A stretch of DNA of 64,000 nucleotides from Falcatimonas sp. MSJ-15 (GTDB taxonomy: Bacteria; Bacillota; Clostridia; Lachnospirales; Lachnospiraceae): positions 153,212 through 217,211 of the forward strand of contig NZ_JAHLQC010000005.1 in assembly GCF_018918265.1 (NCBI RefSeq), given 5' to 3'. The translations under genes were made by a program, and so were the position numbers. The notes beneath the pieces are model-generated. The model was given only the letters and a program-made list of their open reading frames with translations, searched no databases and was not told where the DNA came from. Each line of letters starts with the position of its first letter. Position 1 is the first letter of the stretch. Positions 47,252-55,911 of the stretch are shown in pieces.

Positions 47252-47397
47252 AAGTGAGTTGTGCGGGAATAGAAAATTGATGGCTTGGAATGCTTGCATT
47301 CCATAGACAGCAGGTTTCTATTCATATAGGGCGAACGCCCTCCATCGAGATGCAGCGAAGCGGAATCGAGATGGTGCACAGCGGATGACATTATGTT

Positions 47398-47946
47398 TCA
47401 CGCATGAGGCCATGTTATTTTCCACTCAAAATACTCGTTAGGAGAAATCTCTCCATTATTTAATTTCGTTTTCATTTCACACCATTCCGAAAGGAAATCA
47501 TTTACCAATCCATATTCAAAAGTTAATGCGACAGGTGAGCCTGCACTGTCATAATCATCTTCATTGTAAGTTGGTCTGGCAGTCTCGGAAGGTTTTGCAG
47601 GTGTCATTGCAGTCAGATGAATCAGGTTGCCGGGAGCTGTATACTCTGGAAATCTTGTGCCTTTTCCACGTGCCGGGAGAGATGTGGCACTTTCTTCAAG
47701 CCAGAAAAGTGTTTCGATGATATCTTCAGCAGCACCAAGGCTGTAATCAGAGATTGCCTTGTAATTGCAGTGCAAAGCATCAGCAAGCTTTAGAATCATA
47801 TCTTCACCGGGAATGCGGGCACCGGTTTCATACTGGGATATACGGACCGACATATTTTTGCCTTCAAATCCAAGTGCACCGCCCAGCTCGTCCATTGTCA
47901 TTTTACGGAATACCCGTATTTTCTTTATTCTTTCACCAATTGTCAT
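47398..47946 (-). CDS. XRE-family repressor of the element
   Basis: A 182-residue protein. The N-terminal helix-turn-helix (about 3-62) begins GERIKKIRVFRKMTMDELGG and continues ISQYETGARIPGEDMI. The C-terminal region (about 70-182) has no recognised catalytic motif. The ATG at 47946 follows GGAGG. It is transcribed away from the xis-int genes across a region with dyads, the classic arrangement of a lysogeny-type switch. Confidence 0.85.
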   Translation of the reverse strand: MTIGERIKKIRVFRKMTMDELGGALGFEGKNMSVRISQYETGARIPGEDMILKLADALHCNYKAISDYSLGAAEDIIETLFWLEESATSLPARGKGTRFPEYTAPGNLIHLTAMTPAKPSETARPTYNEDDYDSAGSPVALTFEYGLVNDFLSEWCEMKTKLNNGEISPNEYFEWKITWPHA

Positions 47947-48020
47947 AGTGTAGTTACCTCCGTTTATCTGTCCCTGATGGACTGTTAAAGACAGTATAAC
48001 ACGGAAAAAATGAAAATGGA

Positions 48021-48051
48021 AGTTTTTCTATACGAAAGCATTAGAAAAACT
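48021..48051. promoter_or_regulatory. Inverted repeat upstream of the xis promoter
   Basis: AGTTTTTCTA (48021-48030) and its exact complement TAGAAAAACT (48042-48051) lie between the divergent repressor and xis-int genes; a candidate operator. Confidence 0.55.
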
Positions 48052-48053
48052 AC

Positions 48054-48120
48054 TTGACAATTCAATACCGCACGGTATAGAATAATACCAATTCAATTAT
48101 CTATACGGTATGGTATTGAA
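48054..48120 (+). promoter_or_regulatory. Promoter with overlapping dyad operator (xis-int)
   Basis: TTGACA (48054-48059), a 16-bp spacer and TATAGA (48076-48081). The dyad half TTCAATACC...GGTATAGA (48061-48081) faces TCTATACGG...GGTATTGAA (48100-48120), so repressor binding would cover the promoter. From here to the excisionase (48121-48343) there is a start-less 45-codon reading frame (about 48183-48318, with EYLEQERAVLQEIISGKEAG), perhaps a decayed small gene. Confidence 0.65.
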
Positions 48121-48343
48121 AAAAACAACTGAATGAGCGGTATCAGAAATCTAACAGGCATTTGCCAGGACATTCATAGGAATCGAGCGAATGTAGACAC
48201 TCCCCCAAGCGGACCGAGTACCTCGAGCAGGAGCGGGCGGTATTACAGGAGATCATCTCAGGTAAGGAGGCTGGTTGTGACATCAGCAGAACTGGTATGG
48301 AGAAACGCCAAAACAAATTTTAATGGAAAGGTGGTGAAAGGGC

Positions 48344-48529
48344 ATGAACGAAAAGTTTTTAGAAGTAGGAGATGTGATGCAGATTCTTGGAATTTCAAGA
48401 TCCGCAGCATACAAGCTTATGAGACAGATCAACAGTGAACTTGAAAAGAAGGGTTACATTGTAATCCGTGGAAAAGTAAGCAGAAAATATTTTGAAGAAC
48501 GCATTTATGGTATGAGTGATGCAGGATAA
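48344..48529 (+). CDS. xis: Excisionase-like helix-turn-helix protein
   Basis: A 61-residue protein with a MerR/excisionase-type winged HTH: FLEVGDVMQILGISRSAAYK followed by GYIVIRGKVSRKYFEERIYG. It lies just upstream of the integrase in the same direction, as recombination directionality factors do. AAAGGTGG lies 9-13 bases before the ATG. Xis assignment rests on context plus fold. Confidence 0.82.
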   Translation: MNEKFLEVGDVMQILGISRSAAYKLMRQINSELEKKGYIVIRGKVSRKYFEERIYGMSDAG

Positions 48530-48622
48530 GCAACAGGTAAGAAGATTGAGACAGAGGCAGGTGCAAAAGTTATATCGGCTTAGGCATCTGCTTTTGCATA
48601 TGAAAAGAAGGAGATGATGAAT

Positions 48623-49819
48623 ATGCCAGCTTATAAAGACAGTAAGACAGGCACCTGGTTCGTCAAATTCTATTGTAAGGACTGGACCGGGGAAAATAAA
48701 CAGATAAAGAAGAGAGGATTTGCAACAAAAAGAGAAGCGTTGGATTATGAGCGTAATTACAAAATACGGCAGGAGAATAATCTGGATATGACATTTGGAG
48801 AGTTCTGGAAGCTGTATACAGAGGATGTGAAAAATTATGTCAAACTCAACACTTGGCTTACAAAAGAACACATTGTGGATACAAAGATACTTCCATATTT
48901 TAAGAATCTTAAGATGAATGAGATTACACCGGGAGATGTACGCAAGTGGCAGAATGAGATGGTTGCATTTCGTAATGAGAATGGGAAGAGTTATTCCCAG
49001 ACTTACAAGAAGACAATGCACAACATCTTAAGTGCGATATTTAACCATGCGTGCAGGTTTTATAATCTGAAATCAAATCCGGCAAGACAGGCCGGAAATA
49101 TGGGCAGGGAAGAAAAGAAGGAAATGCTTTTCTGGACAACTGAAGAATATAAGAAGTTTTCCGAAGCGGTGATTGACAAGCCGGTTTCATTTTATGCATT
49201 TGAAATGCTGTACTGGACGGGAATGAGATTAGGTGAGCTGCTTGCTCTTACGATGGAAGATTTTGATTTTGAAAAGAACACAGTCAGAATAAATAAATCG
49301 TATCAGCGACTGCAGGGGCAGGATGTTATTACAACACCGAAAACACCTAAGAGCAACAGAACAATCAAGCTGCCAAAATTCCTTGCGGAAGAAATGCAGG
49401 AATATTTTGCAATGTTATATGACCAAAAACCAACAGACAGGATTTTTCTGGTAACAAAGAGCTTCCTTCATCATGAGATGGAGCGTGGCTGCAGATTATC
49501 CGGTGTGAAGAAAATCAGAATCCATGATCTAAGGCATTCGCACATTTCACATCTGATTGACCTTGGGTTCTCCGCAGTTGCAATAGCTGACAGGGTAGGT
49601 CATGAGAGCATTGATATCACATATCGTTATTCGCATCTGTTTCCATCAAAGCAGGTGGCAATGGCGGACAGACTTGATGCTGTCAATGCGAGCTTTGAGG
49701 ATTGTGAAGAACAGGATGATGATGTAGAAATCATGCAGACAGAGGAAACAGCACCTATGATTGATATGGATGCGGCTGCGGAAAAGATTATAAGTATTGA
49801 TAAGTACAAGGCAGTCTGA
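48623..49819 (+). CDS. int: Tyrosine-type site-specific integrase
   Basis: A 398-residue recombinase of the Tn916/phage type. It has an N-terminal arm-binding domain (about 1-55, WFVKFYCKDWTG), a SAM-like core-binding domain (about 60-160), and a catalytic domain with Arg in GMRLGELLAL, HDLRHSH, GHESIDITYRYSHLF and the nucleophile Tyr within that stretch. It would catalyse integration at guaA. I chose the ATG at 48623 (MPAYKDSKTGTW), 9 bases after AAGGAG; ATGs at 48614 and 48617 are too close to that site. Confidence 0.94.
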   Translation: MPAYKDSKTGTWFVKFYCKDWTGENKQIKKRGFATKREALDYERNYKIRQENNLDMTFGEFWKLYTEDVKNYVKLNTWLTKEHIVDTKILPYFKNLKMNEITPGDVRKWQNEMVAFRNENGKSYSQTYKKTMHNILSAIFNHACRFYNLKSNPARQAGNMGREEKKEMLFWTTEEYKKFSEAVIDKPVSFYAFEMLYWTGMRLGELLALTMEDFDFEKNTVRINKSYQRLQGQDVITTPKTPKSNRTIKLPKFLAEEMQEYFAMLYDQKPTDRIFLVTKSFLHHEMERGCRLSGVKKIRIHDLRHSHISHLIDLGFSAVAIADRVGHESIDITYRYSHLFPSKQVAMADRLDAVNASFEDCEEQDDDVEIMQTEETAPMIDMDAAAEKIISIDKYKAV

Positions 49820-49932
49820 TAATGGCGATGCGAAACATTATGAATCATGCCGGCGAGAGTTTTGCATTATGTATGGATGTGATGTTATGTGGACTTAAGT
49901 AAAAGGTTTTATATCGGAAGGAGCAGATTATT

Positions 49933-50274
49933 ATGAGCGAGAAAAGGCTGGATGCCAAGAACAGATGGAGAAATGTTGTGGTAGCATTTCGGATGTCACC
50001 GGAGGAAGCGCAGGAGCTGAATGTGAAGGTTTCACTCAGCGGACTTTCAAAACAGGATTATATCATCCAATGTCTGCTGAAGCATGAAATCAAGGTTGTT
50101 GGTGGAATAAAGGTGGCAAAGAAAGTACAGGTTCATCTTGATACGATACTGGAAGAATTACAGACGTTAGATGAATCTGACAGAGGTATAGAAGTTGAAG
50201 AACTGCTGGTTCCATTAAAGCATGTGCTTGATATCCTGCAGAGTGATGAGAAAGGCGGTAATCATTATGAGTAA
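49933..50274 (+). CDS. Mobilization-associated ribbon-helix-helix protein
   Basis: A 113-residue protein. VVVAFRMSPEEAQELNVKV and the LSGLSKQDYIIQCLL segment resemble the DNA-binding region of plasmid mobilization proteins in Lachnospiraceae elements. The C-terminal half is helical. The stop overlaps the next start by 8 bases. It probably binds element DNA; the role in transfer is inferred. Confidence 0.72.
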   Translation: MSEKRLDAKNRWRNVVVAFRMSPEEAQELNVKVSLSGLSKQDYIIQCLLKHEIKVVGGIKVAKKVQVHLDTILEELQTLDESDRGIEVEELLVPLKHVLDILQSDEKGGNHYE

Positions 50275-50641
50275 AACAACATTTGAAAAGCTTGGTATTC
50301 CGTATGAAGAAAAGGATGGAATCTTTTATCCGGTGCTTGTTGCAGGAACAGAAAAGGCAGATATAGATGCAGGAAAGTATGGGCGTATGTGGATTAAATA
50401 TATCAAGGAAGAATATCCAATGAGATATAAAAGCCTGGTGAGGTTCGGCGAGCTTGAAGAGAGAGCAAATGAAGTCAATGAAACAGCATATGAGCTGCTT
50501 GATGATATTGAAGCTAAGTGGCTGAAAAAGCATAAGCCTAAGAATCCAAATTCCTTTACGGAACAGTTACAGCTAAGAACACAGACCAGGATGATGGCAG
50601 AGGAAATCGTTATTATGGATGTGGTGATGCAGTTTCATTAG
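50267..50641 (+). CDS. TnpV-family transposon protein
   Basis: A 124-residue protein. YGRMWIKYIKEEYPMRYKSL followed by a helix-rich region with LEERANEVNETAYELLD matches the TnpV family found in clostridial mobilizable transposons; its function is not known. The ATG at 50267 follows AAAGGCGG. It ends just before the hairpin array. Confidence 0.72.
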   Translation: MSKTTFEKLGIPYEEKDGIFYPVLVAGTEKADIDAGKYGRMWIKYIKEEYPMRYKSLVRFGELEERANEVNETAYELLDDIEAKWLKKHKPKNPNSFTEQLQLRTQTRMMAEEIVIMDVVMQFH

Positions 50642-50644
50642 TGT

Positions 50645-50932
50645 GGGGGCAAAAAGTGCCGTCAAAATGCAAAAGTGGGGGCAAAAAGCGCCGTCAAAAC
50701 AGCAAAGTGACGGCAAAAAGCGCCACCACTCAAATCAGAGTGAAAAAAGTCATGGTGGCGGAAAGTGCCATCAAAATGGAAAAGTGGTGGCGGAAAATGC
50801 CACCAAAACAATAAAGTGATGGCAAAAAGTGCCACCACTTTACAACTCTGGTGGAACTTCAACCACCATATCAGTAATCGTGGTGGTACATTAACCACCA
50901 CATATCATATACAGGGTGCAGGAGCTCCTGCC
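50645..50932 (+). repeat. Array of short hairpins upstream of mobC (candidate oriT region)
   Basis: Six mini-inverted repeats of the form GGC-AAAAA-GCC with flanks (for example GGGGGCAAAAAGTGCC at 50645, GACGGCAAAAAGCGCCACC near 50709, GGTGGCGGAAAATGCCACC near 50786) recur at about 32-bp steps. Two GGTGG...CCACC hairpins near 50850 and 50881 and the 14-bp palindrome GCAGGAGCTCCTGC (50919-50932) follow. There is no ORF in 50642-51109. Confidence 0.75.
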
Positions 50933-50948
50933 AAGACGAAAAATTATG

Positions 50949-50997
50949 TAAACGCTGATGCGTTTATATTTTTTCGGGAAAAGGTCCGACCTTTTCC
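50949..50997 (+). other. Two perfect hairpins next to mobC, oriT candidates
   Basis: TAAACGC-TGAT-GCGTTTA (50949-50966) and GGAAAAGGTC-C-GACCTTTTCC (50977-50997) lie about 115-160 bp before mobC. Inverted repeats beside relaxosome genes are typical of transfer origins; no nick site can be fixed from sequence. Confidence 0.55.
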
Positions 50998-51109
50998 GCA
51001 TCTTGCAAAACCTATAAGCAGAACTTTTGGAAAGGATGAAAAGCAATGGTACAGATAAAAAGAGATTGGTTTGATACAGCATTGAAAAATTACGAAAGGG
51101 GAGAAATGT

Positions 51110-51472
51110 ATGGCAGATGGAAAGAGAAGATACAAGTCTGACAGGAAAGATTATAAGATATCGGTGAAGCTGTCAGAAAAAGATATGGATATTCTGAAAG
51201 CGGCACTTAAACGGACGAGAATGACAGCAAGTGCCTATATAAGAGAATTAATCCGGACAGGAGGCAATATAGATACAAGTTATCCTGAGGACAGGGCAAG
51301 AGCAATCCGTGTTATTGCCGGTATTGCAAATAATATTAATCAGGCGGTAAAGCTTGGCAATTCACATGGGAGGTTGTATTACAGCGACATTGACAAGCTG
51401 CAGAACAGTCTGGATGATGTAAAGAAAACATTTGGGGAGGTGCTGGAAGTATGGCGATTACAAAGATCTTAA
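51110..51472 (+). CDS. mobC: MobC-family relaxosome protein
   Basis: A 120-residue protein. The N-terminal part is a ribbon-helix-helix (YKISVKLSEKDMDILKAALK) and the C-terminal part is the MobC motif with RVIAGIANNINQAVKLGN. It helps the relaxase open oriT. AAGGGGAG precedes the ATG. It overlaps the relaxase gene by 22 bases. Confidence 0.88.
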   Translation: MADGKRRYKSDRKDYKISVKLSEKDMDILKAALKRTRMTASAYIRELIRTGGNIDTSYPEDRARAIRVIAGIANNINQAVKLGNSHGRLYYSDIDKLQNSLDDVKKTFGEVLEVWRLQRS

Positions 51473-53220
51473 ATATACAGGAATCAGAGGGCAGAAATCC
51501 GGCATCGCACTTGAAGAATGCCTTGGAATATATCCAGAACCCGGATAAGACAGAAGAATGTGTACTGGTGGGCGGTATTAACTGCCTGGCGGACACAGCA
51601 TTTGAGCAGATGGAAGAGACAAAGAATATTTTTCATAAGACGGGTAAAAGGCAGGGCTATCATGTGATCATATCATTTTCACCGGAAGAAAAAGTAAGTG
51701 CAGAGCAGGCAATGTATGTGCTGGAGCACTTTGCGAAGAATTTACTGGGAGATGATTATGAGGCTGTGTATGCGGTTCATACTGACAAGGAGCATATGCA
51801 TGGACATCTGATCTGGAATAGTGTCAGTATGACAACTGGCAAGAAATACAATTCACCTAAAAGCAACTGGAAGAATCATCTCCAGCCTATTACAAATAAA
51901 TATTGTGATGAACTTGGACTTTCCATAATGCCGGCGGAGTACAGCAGGAACCCTAAGAATATCAGCAGGGACAAGTGGGAAAGAGAAATGTCAATGAAAG
52001 AGATAATTCTCAGAGATGCCAAGATGTGTGCGTATGCAGCAGGGAATGTAGAGCATTTTAAATATCTGATGAAACGGCTGGGATATGTATTCAAGAAAGA
52101 TGCGTGGATGGAGGTGCAGGCACCGGGATTTAGATATTATCATAAACTGGCAAAGCTGGACGAGATGTTTTCAGAAGATATGTTACGGCATTATGTGGAT
52201 ATGCCTTGGATGGCAAAGCCTTACTTTTATTCGTCGGATATCATGGGATTGCACAGAGTGAAGCTGTCACCATATCAGAAGAAATTTTATGCAAAGCTAT
52301 ACAGATTAAGGATTGTAGAGCAGAAGCGTTTTGAGGTTGGTGGAGCAAAGTATACAGAGGATTTGAAAAGGTTTCATCAGTTACAGGACGAATATCTGCT
52401 GCTTGTAAATAATGACATCAAAAGTGTTGTGGAGCTTGTGGATTTCATAAGTGAGCAGAAAGAAAAGATCCAGCAGATTGAGGACAGACAGAAGGAGATA
52501 TACAGAGAAAGTTCTAGTCGGAAACGGAATATTAAGAACGAGGAGCAGTATCGTGAGTACCAGATATGGCATGTGGGAGTGCAGAAAGAACTGGATAAAT
52601 TGAAGCAGGAGAAAAGAGGGATTAAGAAGCAGTTGCAGCTTGCTGATGGCATTGTGAAAGAAGATTTGTATACAGCTTATTATGTGGTGTCTGGGAAAGA
52701 AGAAATCGTTGCAGACAGGGATGTTGATATACCGGGGATGGAAAAGGAGGCTGTGTCAGAGAAAGATGTGGCTGTTGAGCCGGAGACGAATGTTGAGGTA
52801 GTGAATCCAGACAATAATCAGAACAATACGTCTGTAATGCCAGATATTCGTAATGCGTCTGATGTAAATACGGCAAGAAGGGATGAAGATATTACTGATG
52901 TAACAGGTAAAAGTGAATTTATGGAATCTGAAGAAAAAGTGTCTGTGGACAAAGCTGGCTGGATTGTCAGGAGGATATCAGAGCTTGGTGGTTATGAGAA
53001 TATTAGTGATTCTGTTAAGGCTGATATATTCGGATTTGATATTGCTGATGTTAGTGGGAGCATATGGTTGTTCTCGGATGTAATGAAAAGGCTTGGGATA
53101 AAGCTGGATGGAGACGAAATGTATGAGGAATTCCAGAGAATTTATGATGAGAGTGTTGGTAGAGATGCTGGTAAAGATAAAGCAGAAGATAAGATGTGGA
53201 ATAGGGGCAGAGGAAGGTAA
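51451..53220 (+). CDS. Relaxase/mobilization nuclease (MobA/VirD2 type)
   Basis: A 589-residue relaxase. The N-terminal nuclease domain (1-180) has the catalytic-Tyr-region ALEYIQNPDKTEE, the YHVIISFSPEE strand and the three-histidine metal motif HTDKEHMHGHLIWN. The middle is a coiled coil (about 290-400, EQKEKIQQIEDRQKEIYRE) and the C-terminus (about 485-575) is a helical domain. It nicks and leads the DNA strand during mobilization. Start at ATG 51451 within mobC. Length and family are those of MOBP-type relaxases of Firmicutes islands. Confidence 0.92.
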   Translation: MAITKILNIQESEGRNPASHLKNALEYIQNPDKTEECVLVGGINCLADTAFEQMEETKNIFHKTGKRQGYHVIISFSPEEKVSAEQAMYVLEHFAKNLLGDDYEAVYAVHTDKEHMHGHLIWNSVSMTTGKKYNSPKSNWKNHLQPITNKYCDELGLSIMPAEYSRNPKNISRDKWEREMSMKEIILRDAKMCAYAAGNVEHFKYLMKRLGYVFKKDAWMEVQAPGFRYYHKLAKLDEMFSEDMLRHYVDMPWMAKPYFYSSDIMGLHRVKLSPYQKKFYAKLYRLRIVEQKRFEVGGAKYTEDLKRFHQLQDEYLLLVNNDIKSVVELVDFISEQKEKIQQIEDRQKEIYRESSSRKRNIKNEEQYREYQIWHVGVQKELDKLKQEKRGIKKQLQLADGIVKEDLYTAYYVVSGKEEIVADRDVDIPGMEKEAVSEKDVAVEPETNVEVVNPDNNQNNTSVMPDIRNASDVNTARRDEDITDVTGKSEFMESEEKVSVDKAGWIVRRISELGGYENISDSVKADIFGFDIADVSGSIWLFSDVMKRLGIKLDGDEMYEEFQRIYDESVGRDAGKDKAEDKMWNRGRGR

Positions 53221-53329
53221 TTCCTCTGTCTCTTCCAGTTATGTATTAGATAGAAAAATATTGATTCACAAATCGAAATATTGGCTATTGAAGGAAGTAT
53301 AGAAAGTCGCGAGAACGTGCGAAAAAATA

Positions 53330-53358
53330 TTGAGAAAATATTAGATATATGGTATGAT
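53330..53358 (+). promoter_or_regulatory. Promoter of the small XRE gene
   Basis: TTGAGA (53330-53335), a 17-bp spacer and TATGAT (53353-53358). Confidence 0.6.
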
Positions 53359-53402
53359 GTGATATAGAATTGTTTGATGAAATTTTATATGGAGGATTAG
53401 CA

Positions 53403-53630
53403 ATGGCAGTATCATATAAGCGATTGTGGATAAAATTAGCCGAAAAAGAAATGAGCAGAGCGGATTTGAGAAAAAAAGCAGAAATAGCACCTAATACCAT
53501 GACAAAGCTTGGGAAAAATGAATATGTTGCTATGCCTATTTTAGATAAAATATGTAAAAAATTAGGGACGGATTATGGTGAGATTATGGAGTATGTCCCG
53601 GATAAAGAAGAATCAATGGGTGACAAATAA
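53403..53630 (+). CDS. Small Cro/CI-type HTH protein
   Basis: A 75-residue protein, entirely one helix-turn-helix of the YozG/HTH_26 type: YKRLWIKLAEKEMSRADLRK and then APNTMTKLGKNEYV. Such genes often accompany Firmicutes plasmids and islands. The ATG at 53403 follows GGAGG. Target unknown. Confidence 0.82.
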   Translation: MAVSYKRLWIKLAEKEMSRADLRKKAEIAPNTMTKLGKNEYVAMPILDKICKKLGTDYGEIMEYVPDKEESMGDK

Positions 53631-53716
53631 CAAGTACAGATTATGGGACAAGTAGTTTGATAAGATGTGTTATATAGTTTGATTTGAAACCGTTATTTTT
53701 GGAAAGGAGTGCTTGT

Positions 53717-53812
53717 ATGGATATATTTGAAGGTCTTTCTGAAAGACAGAGAGAAGCAGTCGAAACAATAGATGAAAGGCAGAAAATCAGCTTGAATGGG
53801 TCGGGAAAATGA
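53717..53812 (+). pseudogene. N-terminal scrap of a UvrD/PcrA-type helicase
   Basis: 31 codons starting MDIFEGLSERQREAVETIDE and ending NGSGK just before a stop. GLSERQREAVE is the Q-motif and NGSGK the start of the Walker A of UvrD-family helicases, so the rest of the gene has been deleted. AAAGGAG precedes the ATG, showing a once-functional start. The 326-bp gap 53631-53956 otherwise holds the marR promoter. Confidence 0.6.
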
Positions 53813-53902
53813 ATAATATTCGTAGCAGAGCAGTAGAGATTATAGATGTAGAATTGATTTGTGTTTAGGAGGACAAAGCGGCAGATATAATGTTAAAAGT
53901 AG

Positions 53903-53931
53903 TTGCGTGCGCACGCATATTGATGTATAAT
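53903..53931 (+). promoter_or_regulatory. marR-MATE promoter with palindromic operator
   Basis: TTGCGT (53903-53908), a 17-bp spacer and TATAAT (53926-53931). The perfect 14-bp palindrome TGCGTGCGCACGCA (53904-53917) covers the -35 box, the expected position for a MarR-family repressor. Confidence 0.8.
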
Positions 53932-53956
53932 ACGTTCTGATTGGAGGTATATATCT

Positions 53957-54406
53957 ATGCAACTATTAAAATGGCTTTCCGTAACAGACCGATTTTACAA
54001 AATCTATTTGGACAAGCAACTTGCCCCCTATGGAATCAACAACAGTCAATATATGTTCTTAATCAAAATCTGTCGTTCGCCCGGCATTTTACAGGATTCT
54101 TTAATGGATATGTTTTATGTTCATCCGAGCAATATTGTACGGACAGTTGCGGCATTAGAAAAGCAGGGAATGATTATGCGTTCCCCAAATGATAAGGATA
54201 AGCGGACGTGTAAGCTGTATCCTACGGAACGTGCGCTGTCTGTAATTGATGAGGTACAGACGGTATGCGAAAAGACAGAAGCTCTTTTATTGCAGGGTAT
54301 GAGCGAATCTGAGCAGAACCTTTTTATGGATTTCTTAATACAGGCGGGCAGAAATATCACATCGGAACTCCATATAGAGAGAAAGGGGGAGGAGTTCAAT
54401 GACTGA
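53957..54406 (+). CDS. MarR-family transcriptional regulator
   Basis: A 149-residue winged-helix repressor. The wHTH contains DMFYVHPSNIVRTVAALEKQG and the wing MRSPNDKDKRTCKLYPTERA. The ATG at 53957 follows GGAGGT. It overlaps the MATE gene by 8 bases, so it almost certainly controls that pump and itself through the palindrome at 53904. Codon use is richer in GC than the host backbone. Confidence 0.9.
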   Translation: MQLLKWLSVTDRFYKIYLDKQLAPYGINNSQYMFLIKICRSPGILQDSLMDMFYVHPSNIVRTVAALEKQGMIMRSPNDKDKRTCKLYPTERALSVIDEVQTVCEKTEALLLQGMSESEQNLFMDFLIQAGRNITSELHIERKGEEFND

Positions 54407-55754
54407 AAATCCTCTGGGCTATGAAAAAATTCCAAAGCTGTTGAAAAATTTTGCTGTTCCCAGTATTGTGGCGTCTCTTGTCGGTTCAATCTACAATATT
54501 GTGGATCAGATTTTTATTGGTCAAGGGGTCGGTTATTTGGGAAATGCAGCAACCAATGTTGCCTACCCGTTTTCTACCATCTGCCTTGCCATTGCACTAC
54601 TGGTCGGAATTGGCAGTTCTTCCCGTGTTTCCCTCTGTCTTGGATGCAAAGAGCCGAAAGCTGCCGCCAAAGCAGCGGGAAATGGTATTGTTCTGATGGG
54701 AATTTTCGGAATTATTTATTTGCTGGTTGGAGAAACTTTTCTGCCTTTGCTCCTAAAGGCATTTGGGGCAACGACAGCTGTATTTCCATATGCAAAGCAG
54801 TATGCCAGCATAACATTGATTGGAATGCCGTTTCTCATTGTAACGAATGGTATGAGCAATTTGATTCGAGCAGATGGAAAACCAAAGTATTCAATGGCCT
54901 GCATGGTTGTGGGAGCTATTATCAATACAATTCTTGACCCCATTTTTATTTTTGTTTGCGATTGGGGAATTGCCGGCGGAGCTTGGGCAACGGTTATTGG
55001 GCAAATTTTTTCTTTCACACTCGCACTCCGTTATCTATGGCGTTTCCAAACAATCCATTTTGAAAAAAAGTCGTTTTTATTTGACATTAAAGAAAGCCTG
55101 AAAATTTGCAGCATGGGGATAAGCAGCTGCTCAAATCAGATTGCAATTACCGTGATTCAAATCATTCAGTACAATTCGTTGACTTATTACGGCGCATTAA
55201 CAAAATATGGAACGGATATTCCCTTGGCAGCTTGCGGAATTGTTATGAAAACAAATGCCATAATCCTTGCGATTGTTACAGGAATCTCGCAAGGGATGCA
55301 GCCGATTATCGGTTTCAACTATGGAGCAAGGCAATATCATCGGGTACGGGAGGCTTACATGCTTGCAATAAAGTGGAATCTTGTTGTTTCCACTATTGCT
55401 TTTATCGCATTTCAATTTTTCCCGCGATCTATCATTTCACTATTCGGAGACGGGGACGAGCTGTATTTTGAATTTGCTGTTTTGTTCATGCGTACCTATA
55501 TTTTCATGGTGTTGGTAAATGGTGTGCAGTTGCTTTCTTCCGACTTTTTTACCGCAATAGGAAAAGCGTTAAAAGGTGCTCTGTTGGCATTAACAAGGCA
55601 GACCTTTTTCTTGATTCCGCTTACCCTGCTGCTCCCGCTTCGTTTCGGAATTATGGGAGTATTGCTAGCGGGGCCTGTTGCTGATTTTTCAGCGTTTGTG
55701 CTATCTGTTGTACTGGTGGGTATAGAATTTAAAAAACAAAAAAATGACATGTAA
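54399..55754 (+). CDS. MATE-family multidrug efflux transporter
   Basis: A 451-residue membrane transporter with 12 predicted helices, coupled to Na+ or H+. Family features are the internal repeat structure, YNIVDQIFIGQGVGYLGNAA, GANGMSN-like ATNGMSNLIRADGKP and QGMQPIIGFNYGARQ. It is the cargo of the element and may export drugs or host metabolites; the substrate is unknown. It is co-translated with the MarR gene. Confidence 0.93.
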   Translation: MTENPLGYEKIPKLLKNFAVPSIVASLVGSIYNIVDQIFIGQGVGYLGNAATNVAYPFSTICLAIALLVGIGSSSRVSLCLGCKEPKAAAKAAGNGIVLMGIFGIIYLLVGETFLPLLLKAFGATTAVFPYAKQYASITLIGMPFLIVTNGMSNLIRADGKPKYSMACMVVGAIINTILDPIFIFVCDWGIAGGAWATVIGQIFSFTLALRYLWRFQTIHFEKKSFLFDIKESLKICSMGISSCSNQIAITVIQIIQYNSLTYYGALTKYGTDIPLAACGIVMKTNAIILAIVTGISQGMQPIIGFNYGARQYHRVREAYMLAIKWNLVVSTIAFIAFQFFPRSIISLFGDGDELYFEFAVLFMRTYIFMVLVNGVQLLSSDFFTAIGKALKGALLALTRQTFFLIPLTLLLPLRFGIMGVLLAGPVADFSAFVLSVVLVGIEFKKQKNDM

Positions 55755-55911
55755 ACAGCAAACACTTGTGAATGTCAAGCACTTTGTTGTTTCGGTTAGC
55801 ATAGATAGTGCAAATTAAGATGGTATCTGAATAGAAAAATACAGTATGCTAAATATTTTACAAGGCTTGGAATCATGTTAAAAAGACATGATTTCAGGTC
55901 TTTTTATGTCT

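Noticed and set aside
48133..48438. 101-codon ORF upstream of the excisionase gene
   Set aside because: No ribosome-binding site, Ser/Arg-rich out-of-frame composition, and overlap with the well-supported excisionase start. Another frame of the same stretch looks more coding-like.
50765..51058. 97-codon ORF through the hairpin array
   Set aside because: Its sequence is dictated by the repeated GGTGG and CCACC hairpins and it has no ribosome-binding site.
53809..53868. 19-codon ORF after the helicase scrap
   Set aside because: Too short, with no ribosome-binding site and no recognisable motif.
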